Program-made: the position numbers and the translations under genes
The notes under the pieces: generated by a model
The model's input: only the letters and a program-made list of their open reading frames with translations
What the model was told of the DNA's origin: nothing
Database searches by the model: none
DNA from: Ga0077555 sp963741565
GTDB taxonomy: Bacteria > Pseudomonadota > Alphaproteobacteria > Rhizobiales > Hyphomicrobiaceae
Direction: 5' to 3'
Assembly (NCBI GenBank): GCA_963741565.1
Contig: CAVUIK010000014.1
Coordinates: forward strand, 1-64,000
DNA length: 64,000 nt
Part shown: positions 52,818 through 61,356 of the stretch, piece by piece
Position numbering within the stretch: the first letter of the stretch is position 1
Layout of the letters: every line of letters begins with the position of its first letter

Positions 52818-54821
52818 ATGGCAACCATGGAGCAACAGCGCGATCGGTTTGTGAGCCGGCAGGTGGAAGCCCGGGGTGTACGCGATCCACTCGTCCTTGC
52901 CGCCATGAGGGCGGTGCGGCGGGAGTTGTTCGTTCCCAAGGCACTCCGCGACGAAGCTTACGATGATACACCACTGTCCATAGGTTCCGGCCAGACGATC
53001 TCGCAGCCCTATATTGTTGCGTTCATGATCGAAGCGCTGGCGCTTCGCGGTGGCGAGAAGGTGCTCGAGATCGGCGCCGGCTCCGGCTATGCCGCAGCCG
53101 TTCTTGCAGAGATCGGACGGGAGGTCTTCACAATCGAGCGGATTGGCCAACTTGCCGAGAGAGCAGCGCGGAATCTGGAGGCGGCCGGCTGCGCCAATGT
53201 CCATGTTCGCCATGCTGATGGGACTGAAGGCTGGATCGATGAGGCTCCATTCGATGCGATTTTGGTATCGGCTGGCGCGCCCAACGTTCCGAGGTCGCTG
53301 ATGCAGCAGCTTAAAATTGGTGCGCACATGGTGGTGCCTGTCGGAAGCGATCCAAAATCCCAGGAGCTTGTTCGGATTACACGCGTGGATGACCAGGAGT
53401 ACGACCGCGAGGATATCGCAGACGTGCGGTTCGTGCCGCTGATCGGCAAGGAAGGCTGGGAGAGCGACGACGGCGATTGGCAAACAAAACCACCTCGCGT
53501 GGTGCAGTCACGACCCGCCGTCAGCGTGTCGTTGCCTGGCCTTATCGCCAAGCATGCAGAAACCTTCGGCAGGCTCGAAGACGCAGATCTCGAGCCACTA
53601 TTGGGGCGGATCGGCGACGCGCGTGTCGTGCTGATCGGCGAGGCAAGTCACGGAACATCCGAGTTCTACCGCATGCGGGCGCGGATCACGCAGCGGCTCA
53701 TCGAAGCCAAAGGCTTCAGCATCGTTACCGCCGAAGCTGACTGGCCCGACGCCGCGCGAATCGATCATTACGTTCGCCACCGCGAGGTACCGCCGTCCGA
53801 ATGGACGGCCTTCGCACGCTTCCCGACCTGGATGTGGCGCAACGAGGAGACACGCAGCTTCATCGACTGGTTACATAAGAGAAACTCGTCTCTGGAGGTT
53901 CGCCAGCGCACCGCCTTCTACGGTCTAGATCTCTACAGCCTCTATACGTCGGCCCGCGCTGTCATCGATTATTTGGAGTCGGTCGATCCAGCACTCGCTG
54001 CCATCGCGAGGCAGCGATATGGCTGTCTGTCGCCTTGGGAAGCCGACCCAGCCGCGTATGGCCGCGCGGCACTGCGGGGGACCTATCACAAATGTGAGCA
54101 GGCGGTGGCCCACATTCTCGTCGAGCTGCTCCAGAAACGACAGGCGTACGTATTGCGCGACGGCGAACGGTTCTTCGATGCCTCGCAGAACGCGAGGCTG
54201 GTGGCCAACGCGGAGCAGTACTACCGGATCATGTATTACGGCTCGCGAGCCTCCTGGAACCACCGTGATTCTCACATGTTCGTGACGTTGAAGAACGTCC
54301 TTGCGCACCACGGGCCCGCGGCAAAGGCCGTAATCTGGGCACACAACTCTCACATCGGTGACGCCTCAGCCACAGAAATGGGTCGGCGTGGCGAGCACAA
54401 CATCGGGCAGCTCTGCCGCAAGCAATTCGGCGAGGCGTGCTTCTCGATAGGTTTTGGAACCAACGACGGAAAAGTCGCCGCGGCCTCAGGCTGGGACGAA
54501 CCGATGCAAGTCATGGACGTGCGGCCCGCGCATCCTCAGAGCTACGAGCGGCACTTCCATATGACCAGCGCGCCGGGCCTGCTGCTGCCGCTGAGGGAGC
54601 CGAGAAGCGCGGAACTGTGCGAGAAACTTGAGAAACCACGGCTCCAGCGCGCGATCGGTGTGATTTACCGCCCAGACAGTGAGCTCGCGAGCCATTACTT
54701 CGAAGTCGTTCTCCCGAAGCAATTCGATGAGTACATCTGGATCGACCGGACCAGTGCCGTGAAGCCGTTCGATGTGGCTGAGCTTCAGGGCTTGCCGGAT
54801 ACATATCCATTCGGGCTCTAG
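52818..54821 (+). CDS. Fusion of protein-L-isoaspartate O-methyltransferase and erythromycin-esterase-like domain
   Basis: This 667-residue protein joins two enzymes. Residues 1-210 are a Pcm-type methyltransferase (VRRELFVPKALRDEAYDDTP, SGQTISQPYIVAFM, VLEIGAGSGYAAAVLAEIG) that repairs isoaspartyl damage with SAM. Residues 240-667 are an erythromycin-esterase/EreA-like domain (RVVLIGEASHGTSEFYRMRA, FSIVTAEADWPDAARIDHYV, WAHNSHIGDASATEMGRRGE) with the family's catalytic Glu and His residues. The ATG at 52818 has AGAGAGG upstream. Despite its name the esterase domain probably acts on an unknown stress-related substrate rather than macrolides. Confidence 0.88.
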   Translation: MATMEQQRDRFVSRQVEARGVRDPLVLAAMRAVRRELFVPKALRDEAYDDTPLSIGSGQTISQPYIVAFMIEALALRGGEKVLEIGAGSGYAAAVLAEIGREVFTIERIGQLAERAARNLEAAGCANVHVRHADGTEGWIDEAPFDAILVSAGAPNVPRSLMQQLKIGAHMVVPVGSDPKSQELVRITRVDDQEYDREDIADVRFVPLIGKEGWESDDGDWQTKPPRVVQSRPAVSVSLPGLIAKHAETFGRLEDADLEPLLGRIGDARVVLIGEASHGTSEFYRMRARITQRLIEAKGFSIVTAEADWPDAARIDHYVRHREVPPSEWTAFARFPTWMWRNEETRSFIDWLHKRNSSLEVRQRTAFYGLDLYSLYTSARAVIDYLESVDPALAAIARQRYGCLSPWEADPAAYGRAALRGTYHKCEQAVAHILVELLQKRQAYVLRDGERFFDASQNARLVANAEQYYRIMYYGSRASWNHRDSHMFVTLKNVLAHHGPAAKAVIWAHNSHIGDASATEMGRRGEHNIGQLCRKQFGEACFSIGFGTNDGKVAAASGWDEPMQVMDVRPAHPQSYERHFHMTSAPGLLLPLREPRSAELCEKLEKPRLQRAIGVIYRPDSELASHYFEVVLPKQFDEYIWIDRTSAVKPFDVAELQGLPDTYPFGL

Positions 54822-54873
54822 GCCAGCATCTCAGAACCGTTGCGGTGATTGCCGCGTCCTCATGCGAGGCTTC

Positions 54874-55821
54874 ATGGAATTCAAAGATTACTACAAGGTA
54901 TTGGGGCTGGAGCGCAATGCAACCCAGGACGAGGTCAAGAAGACCTATCGCAAGCTTGCCCGCACATATCACCCCGACATCAACAAGGATGTCGGTGCCG
55001 AGGCCAGGTTCAAGGAGATCGGTGAGGCCAACGAGGTGCTTTCCGACGCCGGCAAGCGCGCCGCCTACGATCAATTGGGTCAGCAATGGCAGCCCGGTCA
55101 GGAGTTCCGTCCACCGCCGGACTGGGACGCGGGGTTCGAGTTCTCCGGCGCGACATCGCAACGTGCAGGAGGTGAGTTCAGTGATTTCTTCGAGACCCTA
55201 TTCAGCAGAATGCAGCGGGGTGAGGAGCCATCGCGCGGCCGAGCCGAGTTCCATGCACGCGGCGAAGACCACCATGCCAAGATTTTGATCGATCTGCGCG
55301 ATTCTCTCGAGGGGGCCACTCGGAAATTATCACTGCGCATGCCGGCGGTTGATGCCGACGGACACGTCATTCTGAAGGACCACACGCTTAACGTCACGAT
55401 CCCGAAAGGCGTTACGGAAGGTCAGAGTATTCGGCTGAAAGGCCAGGGGGCCCCAGGAACCGGACGGTTGCCGGCTGGTGATTTGTATCTGGAGATCCAT
55501 TTCAACCGGGATCCCCTGTATCGTGCCGCCGGAAGCGATCTCTATGTCGAGTTCCCCGTCGCCCCGTGGGAAGCAGCGCTCGGCGCCACCGTCAAGTTCC
55601 CGACACCGGTAGGGCCGATTATGCTCAAGATCCCAGCAGGCTCGTCGCAGGGTCGTGAATTGCGCATTAAGGGCCGCGGCATACCTGCGGCCAAGCCGGG
55701 AGATCTCTACGCCGTTCTGAAGATCGTCTTGCCGCCAGCCGATACCGAAAAGGCCAGACAGATCTACGCGGACATGGCGCACGAGCTTGCTTTTGATCCC
55801 AGGTCAGATTTTGGAGTCTAG
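54874..55821 (+). CDS. cbpA: CbpA-type DnaJ co-chaperone
   Basis: This 315-residue class II J-protein has an N-terminal J domain (residues 1-70, with the HPD motif in RTYHPDINKD), a Gly/Phe-containing linker and two C-terminal substrate-binding domains (LNVTIPKGVTEGQSIRLKGQ; GDLYLEIHFNRDPLYR). It lacks a zinc finger, as CbpA does. It would stimulate DnaK ATPase and deliver unfolded clients. ATG at 54874 was chosen because homology begins at MEFKDYYKVLGL. The CbpM modulator gene follows 6 bp downstream. Confidence 0.9.
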   Translation: MEFKDYYKVLGLERNATQDEVKKTYRKLARTYHPDINKDVGAEARFKEIGEANEVLSDAGKRAAYDQLGQQWQPGQEFRPPPDWDAGFEFSGATSQRAGGEFSDFFETLFSRMQRGEEPSRGRAEFHARGEDHHAKILIDLRDSLEGATRKLSLRMPAVDADGHVILKDHTLNVTIPKGVTEGQSIRLKGQGAPGTGRLPAGDLYLEIHFNRDPLYRAAGSDLYVEFPVAPWEAALGATVKFPTPVGPIMLKIPAGSSQGRELRIKGRGIPAAKPGDLYAVLKIVLPPADTEKARQIYADMAHELAFDPRSDFGV

Positions 55822-55827
55822 ATTGCC

Positions 55828-56163
55828 ATGACGGACGACAGCAAAATCTGCGTGACCGCTGAGATTGTTGATGCAGAAAGTCTCCTCACCATCGACGACC
55901 TATGTCTTGCCTGCAATGTCGATGTCAATTGGCTCGTTGAGCTAGTCGCTCATGGCGTGATCGAGCCTATCGGCCAGGCGAGAGCGGACTGGAAATTCAC
56001 CAGCCTCACAATTGTTCGCGTCGCCAAGGCAAGGCGTCTCGAACGGGATCTCAGCCTTAATCCTCCTGGCGTTGCGCTGGTGCTCGACCTGCTTGACGAG
56101 ATCGACGGCCTTCACGCTCAACTCCAGTCGGTTCGCGGGCACATGACGAAGCACGAACGATAG
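55828..56163 (+). CDS. cbpM: CbpM-like chaperone modulator
   Basis: This 111-residue protein resembles CbpM/MerR_2-type modulators, which bind the J domain of CbpA and inhibit it. The N-terminal half has a winged-helix-like LLTIDDLCLACNVDVNWLVE and HGVIEPIG; the C-terminal half is a helical segment (VALVLDLLDEIDGLHAQLQS). Its ATG is 6 bp after the cbpA stop, so the pair is an operon. Confidence 0.82.
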   Translation: MTDDSKICVTAEIVDAESLLTIDDLCLACNVDVNWLVELVAHGVIEPIGQARADWKFTSLTIVRVAKARRLERDLSLNPPGVALVLDLLDEIDGLHAQLQSVRGHMTKHER

Positions 56164-56469
56164 CTCAACGGGAATTCTCTCGTTCAGCAATGGTTCGCTT
56201 GCTCGGTTGCTGGCGTCCTCACTAAGCGTGCCGACCCTATCGGTCCACACAGCGCCGGCGCGAGCGGATTCGATTTGCGACCGGTTGGGTCACCCGGCCG
56301 ACGGAAGCCATCAAATCCTCCGACCGCCGGCATAGGCACCCTGACCAATGCTTCTGCCAATGCGCGGCACGCCTCGAACGTAAGTCACCTTGATTGCGGT
56401 CAATGACTCAACTCGCAAGAAGCTGGCTAGATCCAGCCAAATATGGCTGTCAAGGCAAGGAGCGTTGCC
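56164..56469. other. Intergenic promoter region of the CBS-BON gene
   Basis: No gene is seen. The right end carries a perfect FNR/FixK-type box at 56390-56403 and the AAGGAG ribosome binding site of the next gene. An upstream in-frame ATG at 56443 has no ribosome binding site. Confidence 0.5.
56390..56403. promoter_or_regulatory. FNR/FixK-type box (perfect)
   Basis: TTGAT-TGCG-GTCAA matches TTGAY-N4-RTCAA exactly and ends 67 bp before the CBS-BON start codon, a typical distance for an activator site near -41. Confidence 0.6.
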
Positions 56470-57162
56470 ATGCTTGCGAACCAGATCATGACATCCCCCG
56501 TGACGACGATTGCGGCGACGACGCCGGTTCGCGAGATTGCGGCGCTCATGGCCAAGCGCAGTTTCAGCGGCGTGCCCGTCGTCGATGCAAAAGGCCAGTT
56601 GCTCGGCATCGTCAGTGAGTCCGATCTGATGCGCGGCCTCACTCGAGATGCAGGCGCGACCAGCAAATGGTGGCTGATTGGTCTTTCGCGCTCCGACGAC
56701 ATGGCGCGTGCCTACACCAAGAGCCATGGCTCCACGGCTGCTGATTTGATGACTCGACACGTTGCGACGATCCGCGACGATGCAACACTGCCGGAAGTCG
56801 CGGAAAGTCTGGCCGCGCACGGTATCAAGCGGCTTCCCGTGATGCGCGACGGCAGGCTCGTCGGTATCATCACCCGCCGCGATCTTGTCCATGCGTTGGC
56901 GCGGAGCGCGGCCACGCCGACTGCGAGCATGAGCAATGCGTCTTTGCAGAAGCAGCTTCTCGAGCGCATGGCACGGGAGCGGTGGCTCGATGCGAGCTAT
57001 GTCAATGTCCTCGTTAGCGACGATGTCATAGAACTCAACGGTTACATTGCATCCTCTGAGCAGAAGCGGGCGCTCGAGGTCTTGGCCTCCGAGTTCGGCT
57101 CGAAACATCGGCTCCTCAACAAGCTTGAGATTGGACTGCCACTTGTCAGTGATTTCGCGTGA
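56470..57162 (+). CDS. Tandem CBS-domain protein with C-terminal BON domain
   Basis: This 230-residue cytoplasmic protein has two CBS domains (IMTSPVTTIAATTPVREIAA to IVSESDLMRG; LMTRHVATIRDDATLPEVAE to IITRRDLVHAL) that usually bind adenine nucleotides, and a BON domain (YVNVLVSDDVIELNGYIASS; KHRLLNKLEIGLP). ATG at 56470 has AAGGAG eight bases upstream. It probably senses energy state; such genes are often induced under low oxygen, in line with the FixK-type box. Confidence 0.85.
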   Translation: MLANQIMTSPVTTIAATTPVREIAALMAKRSFSGVPVVDAKGQLLGIVSESDLMRGLTRDAGATSKWWLIGLSRSDDMARAYTKSHGSTAADLMTRHVATIRDDATLPEVAESLAAHGIKRLPVMRDGRLVGIITRRDLVHALARSAATPTASMSNASLQKQLLERMARERWLDASYVNVLVSDDVIELNGYIASSEQKRALEVLASEFGSKHRLLNKLEIGLPLVSDFA

Positions 57163-57203
57163 CTCTTCGGGCGACTTAACGAACCCGTCAGGGGAGGCGA
57201 CAC

Positions 57204-57545
57204 ATGCACTGTTGGCGTTTTCACGGCTCGGCAGTCGCAGTGCTGCTGCTGATGCTTTTTAGTTCGCAGGCTTGGAGTGAAGAACCCGGGAATGCGCAAC
57301 GCGGGCTCACCTACACTCAAGTGCATTGTGCGGGCTGCCATGCGGTCGATGGCCGACAGCCCCAGCGGCCGCCAGTGCTCGGAATCGCGACATTCACTGA
57401 GATCGCTAATACCCCAGGCATGACGCCGATCGCTCTCGTGGTCTGGTTCCAGAGCCCTCATCCGAATATGCCGAACCTCGTGCTTGAGCGGGCGGACCGG
57501 GACGATGTTATCGCCTACATCACCAGTCTGCGCAGTGCGCAATAA
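57204..57545 (+). CDS. Small periplasmic c-type cytochrome
   Basis: This 113-residue monohaem cytochrome c has a signal peptide (hydrophobic AVAVLLLMLFSSQAW, cleavage near SEEPG), the haem site VHCAGCHAVDG and a probable axial Met in SPHPNMPNLVLE. GGGGAGG lies just before ATG 57204. It resembles the cytochrome at 50911-51246. It lies 41 bp after the CBS-BON gene and may be co-transcribed with it from the FixK-type promoter. Confidence 0.85.
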   Translation: MHCWRFHGSAVAVLLLMLFSSQAWSEEPGNAQRGLTYTQVHCAGCHAVDGRQPQRPPVLGIATFTEIANTPGMTPIALVVWFQSPHPNMPNLVLERADRDDVIAYITSLRSAQ

Positions 57546-57595
57546 GCCCAAATATCGCCACCTACGGCGCAATTGAACTGAAACAGAGAGCGATC

Positions 57596-57946
57596 ATGAC
57601 TATCCCAAATGCATCAGCGAGCCGGCGAGACAAGACGCCATATGCGCGTCACCTGGATGCCGTTGCTTGGTCCCTCTTGTTGATCTGGATCGGTTTTACC
57701 GCACTCGCCGATGTTGGATGGGGATGGGCCTTGCTTGGCACGAGCGGGATTACTCTTGGGGCACAACTCACTCTCTGGCGACGAGGCGAGACAATCGACG
57801 CCTTCCCGGTTGCCTGCGGTGTGGTGTTCCTTGTCGGCGGCGTCTGGGCGTTGCTCGGCCTGACGTGGCCGCTTGCCCCAGTCTTGCTCGTCCTGCTTGG
57901 CGCGGCAATGCTTTGGAACGCCATGTTTGGCACGCAAGCACAATAG
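57596..57946 (+). CDS. Small integral membrane protein
   Basis: This 116-residue protein has about four hydrophobic segments (AVAWSLLLIWIGFTALADVG; WALLGTSGITLGAQLTLW; FPVACGVVFLVGGVWALLGL; PVLLVLLGAAMLWNAMFG) after a charged start. No known family is recognised. It is 50 bp downstream of the cytochrome c gene on the same strand, probably in one operon. Confidence 0.65.
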   Translation: MTIPNASASRRDKTPYARHLDAVAWSLLLIWIGFTALADVGWGWALLGTSGITLGAQLTLWRRGETIDAFPVACGVVFLVGGVWALLGLTWPLAPVLLVLLGAAMLWNAMFGTQAQ

Positions 57947-58090
57947 TGTGATCGACGGCGGCTTCATGCGCGTCTGAAGCTTGAGTTGCGCCACGCAGAA
58001 GCGGCAATTGCGCTCCAGCCGAATGTCTGCGCTCTTGCCTCATGCGTCAATTCAAGCATGTCCAGCAACATGAACGTGATCGACGGACCG

Positions 58091-58864
58091 TTAGGAGTGA
58101 AGCTCCGAGGGCTTGAAGTCGGCCTTATGCGCACGCCCCATCGTCTGGTCCCGCTCGAGCCGACCGTCGCGCAGCTGGAAGATCCGGTCGAAGCGGTCGA
58201 AGATCTTCTCGTCGTGTGTCACGGCGATGATGGCCGCCTCCTGCTCAGTCGCCAGCTTGCGCAACATATCCATGACGATGCCGGCGCGTTTGGAATCGAG
58301 GGCTGCCGTCGGCTCGTCGGCGAGAATGATGCGCGGGCGATTGGCGAGTGCGCGGGCGATCGCGACGCGCTGTGCCTCGCCACCCGAGAGCTTCGCGGGC
58401 ATCGAGGTCTTGCGATGGCCAACCTCCAGGTACTCCAGCAGATCGATTGCCCGGCGTCTCGCCTCTGACCATTCGAAGCCAGCAAGTTGCAGCACGACGG
58501 CGACATTGTCGGTCGCGTCGAGGAACGGCAACAGATTGTGGAACTGGAAGATGAAGCCAATCTTGTCGAGGCGCAGCTTGCGCAAATCGGTTCGGAGCCA
58601 GTCTCCGTCATAGACCACGTCGCCGTCGAGGCTCATCCAACCGGAGGACGGATCGAGGATGCAGCCGATGACGTTGAGCAGCGTCGTCTTACCGGAACCG
58701 GAAGGGCCCAGGAGGGCCACAACCTCGCCAGGAAACACGTCGAGTGTGACCTCTCGCAAGGCATCGACCCGGGTCTCGCCCTCACCGAAGTGCTTTGAGA
58801 TGTCGCGCACGGCGACAAGGGGCGCGCGACCAATTACAGAGGTGTCGTCCGGAGCCATGCTCAT
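58091..58864 (-). CDS. DevA/LolD-type ABC exporter, ATP-binding protein
   Basis: This 257-residue ATPase has Walker A LGPSGSGKTTLLN, signature KLSGGEAQRVAIARAL and Walker B IILADEPTAALD. It belongs to the MacB/DevA/LolD group that drives mechanotransmission with an FtsX-type permease. ATG at 58864 overlaps the permease stop (ATGA). It is the last gene of a three-gene exporter. Confidence 0.9.
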   Translation of the reverse strand: MSMAPDDTSVIGRAPLVAVRDISKHFGEGETRVDALREVTLDVFPGEVVALLGPSGSGKTTLLNVIGCILDPSSGWMSLDGDVVYDGDWLRTDLRKLRLDKIGFIFQFHNLLPFLDATDNVAVVLQLAGFEWSEARRRAIDLLEYLEVGHRKTSMPAKLSGGEAQRVAIARALANRPRIILADEPTAALDSKRAGIVMDMLRKLATEQEAAIIAVTHDEKIFDRFDRIFQLRDGRLERDQTMGRAHKADFKPSELHS

Positions 58865-59994
58865 CCCCCGAGAGCCGTTGCTGGATCGACCCGCAAGGCG
58901 GCCCTCACGCCGAGCCCGCTCGCCAGAATGCAGACGGCAAAGACGATACCTGCCAACGTCAACGCATTGTCGGGCTCGAGCACCACACGCCGCGGGAAGT
59001 AGTCCTTGATGGTGAGGATGAGCAGAACTCCGGAGAAGAAGCCCGTGAAGCCGAGCGCGAGTGCCTGCTGCACGATCATGGCGACGATCGTGCGGTCGGG
59101 AGCGCCGATCAGTTTCAGCGTCGCGATCTGGCGGATCTTCTCCATGGTCATCGTGTAGATAATGAGTGCGATGATGACGGTCGAGACCAGCAGCAGGATC
59201 GACGTAAACAGGCCGATCTGCCGTCGAGCCCGATCGACCACGGACTGGGTGAGGATGGACTCCTGTTCGGTTTGTGTCATAGCTGCGAGATGCTTCCAGC
59301 GCCGCGCCGTCTCGACAACGCTCTGCGGCGCCACATTCGGATGAACGCGCGCGATGACCGCGTTGACCGTGTCCCGGCCGGCGCCGCTTGCTCCTCGTGC
59401 CAGCTGCACGCGTGCAGCCGGCGGCGCGAGATCGAACTGCAACTTCTGGGAATCGAGAAGCGAGATGTAGACGACGGGATCGCCGCCCGATGCGACCTGT
59501 TCCTCAGTCAGGCCCACCACGTGGAAACGGTTGCGGCCGAGTTCGATGCGGTCGCCGGATACGAGGCCGGTGCGCCGGTCGGCAACCATCTCGAAGTGGC
59601 TGCTTCCGATCGAGCGTCCTTCTGATATCCGCTCCGGGCCGCCCACTCGGCCGGGCTCATAGCCGGTGATGTAGAGCCGGAGCTTGGCCGTGCCATGTGT
59701 GGCCTCCGCCGATTGAAATGTCACGGCACCTGCCGCCGTAACGCCCGCAAGCCGCGCGATGGCTTCGCGCGTGTCGCCGGGAATGCGGGACGCCTCGGCG
59801 AACGGCCCGCGCGTGCCGGCCTCCACCACCCAGACATCGACGGCCGGACTGCGGACCACGGACAGGGCTTCGACGACAAGTCCGCGATAGATGCCCATCA
59901 TGGCCAACACGACACCGAGCAGCAGTCCGAGCCCAACGCAGGTCAAGATGAACCGGAAGAGATTGTGGCGCACATCCCGCCAGGCGAGGTTCAT
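58861..59994 (-). CDS. DevC-like FtsX-family permease
   Basis: This 377-residue permease has an N-terminal membrane span (FILTCVGLGLLLGVVLAMMG), a large periplasmic domain and three C-terminal spans (GLFTSILLLVSTVIIALIIY; ALALGFTGFFSGVLLILTI; AGIVFAVCILASGLGVRAAL), the layout of DevC/MacB permeases. ATG at 59994 (MNLAWRDVRHN) was chosen over an upstream in-frame codon because it overlaps the adaptor stop (ATGA). Confidence 0.9.
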   Translation of the reverse strand: MNLAWRDVRHNLFRFILTCVGLGLLLGVVLAMMGIYRGLVVEALSVVRSPAVDVWVVEAGTRGPFAEASRIPGDTREAIARLAGVTAAGAVTFQSAEATHGTAKLRLYITGYEPGRVGGPERISEGRSIGSSHFEMVADRRTGLVSGDRIELGRNRFHVVGLTEEQVASGGDPVVYISLLDSQKLQFDLAPPAARVQLARGASGAGRDTVNAVIARVHPNVAPQSVVETARRWKHLAAMTQTEQESILTQSVVDRARRQIGLFTSILLLVSTVIIALIIYTMTMEKIRQIATLKLIGAPDRTIVAMIVQQALALGFTGFFSGVLLILTIKDYFPRRVVLEPDNALTLAGIVFAVCILASGLGVRAALRVDPATALGG

Positions 59995-61193
59995 GGCTTG
60001 CCACTTTCGATGATCCGGGCGGCACGCCCCTCCCAAAAATCCTTGCCGGTAGAGGTGACGGGGCGCGCGCCTTCAGGCACGCCGCCTGCCACGACGACGC
60101 GACCATCGAGAGTGCGGGGTCCGAATTGCACCAAACGCTTGCGGAAGCGCCCGCCTTCGACAGTCCACACGCGCCCTGAGGCACCGTCGAAGCCCTGGAT
60201 CGCGTGCTCCGGCACCAGCACAGCTTGATCCAGAACGCCGGTTGTAACGAACACCTCCACTTGCTCGCCAAGATGGACGCTCGCAGGACATTGCTCGCAC
60301 ATGACGTAGACCCGCCGCTCTTCGCTGACGCGATCGCTCTCGATCCCGATGCGCGCCACGCGAGCTCGGTAGACATCCTGGGGACGAGACCGCAGCTTCA
60401 CCTCCGCGGGCTGCCCCAGGCGAATCTCGCCGGCCCTGCCCTCGTCGATGTAGGCGAGCGCCCACACCGAGGTCGCGTCGATCAGCGTGAACAATGTCTC
60501 GCCCGCCTTCAGGACGGCACCAAGCTCCTTGTGCCGCTTGACGACGAGGGCATCGTAAGGCGCCACCAGAACGTGGTGCTCGAGCAGCACCTTCTCGTAG
60601 TCGTCTTGCGCTTTCGCATCGGCCAAACGAGCCTTGGCCACCGCTATGTTCGCGATCGCCGACGCCACGTCCGTACGCGCGACGACCTCCTCCTTCTCGG
60701 ATTCGCCGGCCACTTCGACCGAGGTGATCTGCCGCCCAAGGAGTGCCTGCTTGCGGCGATTGATGGCTTCCTTCTGGGCAAGTATCGCCTGTGCCCGTCC
60801 GACGGCAGCCTCGGCGACCTTCAGCGCGGCCTCGGCGTTGAGGACACCCGCCTTGGCCTTGGCGATCTTGGCGTCCTGCTCCGCGCTGTGTAGTCGCGCC
60901 AGTACGCTGCCCTTTGCAACGCGGTCACCATGATCGGCCTTCAGCTCCGACAGCGCAGCGCCAACCTCGAAGCCGACCTCCGAGAGGACTCGCGCCTCGA
61001 CGGTGCCAAGTCCATAGACTTTGACAGGAACAGCGCGCTCGACCTGCGCGACGGACACGGGAATGGGGCGCCGCTGCGCGAACATGTATCCGCCAGCTAC
61101 GAGCACGACGGTACCCGCCAACAGCAACGGCCATCGCCGCCGCTTGAGGACCCACGATTGTATCGACACGGAGGCAGGGACAGACTTCTGCAT
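59991..61193 (-). CDS. DevB-like HlyD-family periplasmic adaptor
   Basis: This 400-residue membrane fusion protein has a short basic N-terminus, a single span (WPLLLAGTVVLVAGGYMFAQ), lipoyl domain halves around GLGTVEARVLSEVGFEVGA and LVAPYDALVVKRHKELGAVL, and a long coiled-coil hairpin between them rich in Ala/Lys/Glu. It starts at ATG 61193 and leads the DevBCA-type operon. Exporters of this kind release glycolipids, siderophores or drugs. Promoter region is shared with the divergent RND pump. Confidence 0.88.
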   Translation of the reverse strand: MQKSVPASVSIQSWVLKRRRWPLLLAGTVVLVAGGYMFAQRRPIPVSVAQVERAVPVKVYGLGTVEARVLSEVGFEVGAALSELKADHGDRVAKGSVLARLHSAEQDAKIAKAKAGVLNAEAALKVAEAAVGRAQAILAQKEAINRRKQALLGRQITSVEVAGESEKEEVVARTDVASAIANIAVAKARLADAKAQDDYEKVLLEHHVLVAPYDALVVKRHKELGAVLKAGETLFTLIDATSVWALAYIDEGRAGEIRLGQPAEVKLRSRPQDVYRARVARIGIESDRVSEERRVYVMCEQCPASVHLGEQVEVFVTTGVLDQAVLVPEHAIQGFDGASGRVWTVEGGRFRKRLVQFGPRTLDGRVVVAGGVPEGARPVTSTGKDFWEGRAARIIESGKP

Positions 61194-61255
61194 CGACAGC
61201 CTTTGCGATCGAGAGAAAGAGCATGTGTTTGGAACATGGTGCGATGCCGCGCTCA

Positions 61256-61269
61256 TTGACGAGCGTCAA
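61256..61269. promoter_or_regulatory. FNR/FixK-type box (perfect) between two divergent exporters
   Basis: TTGAC-GAGC-GTCAA is a perfect 5-4-5 palindrome fitting TTGAY-N4-RTCAA. It is 62 bp from the DevB-like start on one side and 87 bp from the RND adaptor start on the other, so one dimer could control both exporters. Confidence 0.65.
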
Positions 61270-61356
61270 CGTAGCCATGTCGCCGCCAGCGGAGAATAAC
61301 ACGCAGCGGCGAGCGGCAGTTGCACGCGGTGCGACCGTCTTTGGAGAGTTGTGTTC

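Noticed and set aside
52437..53483. A 348-codon minus-strand frame opposite the Pcm domain
   Set aside because: Pcm motifs are clear on the plus strand; the minus frame is unrelated to any known protein.
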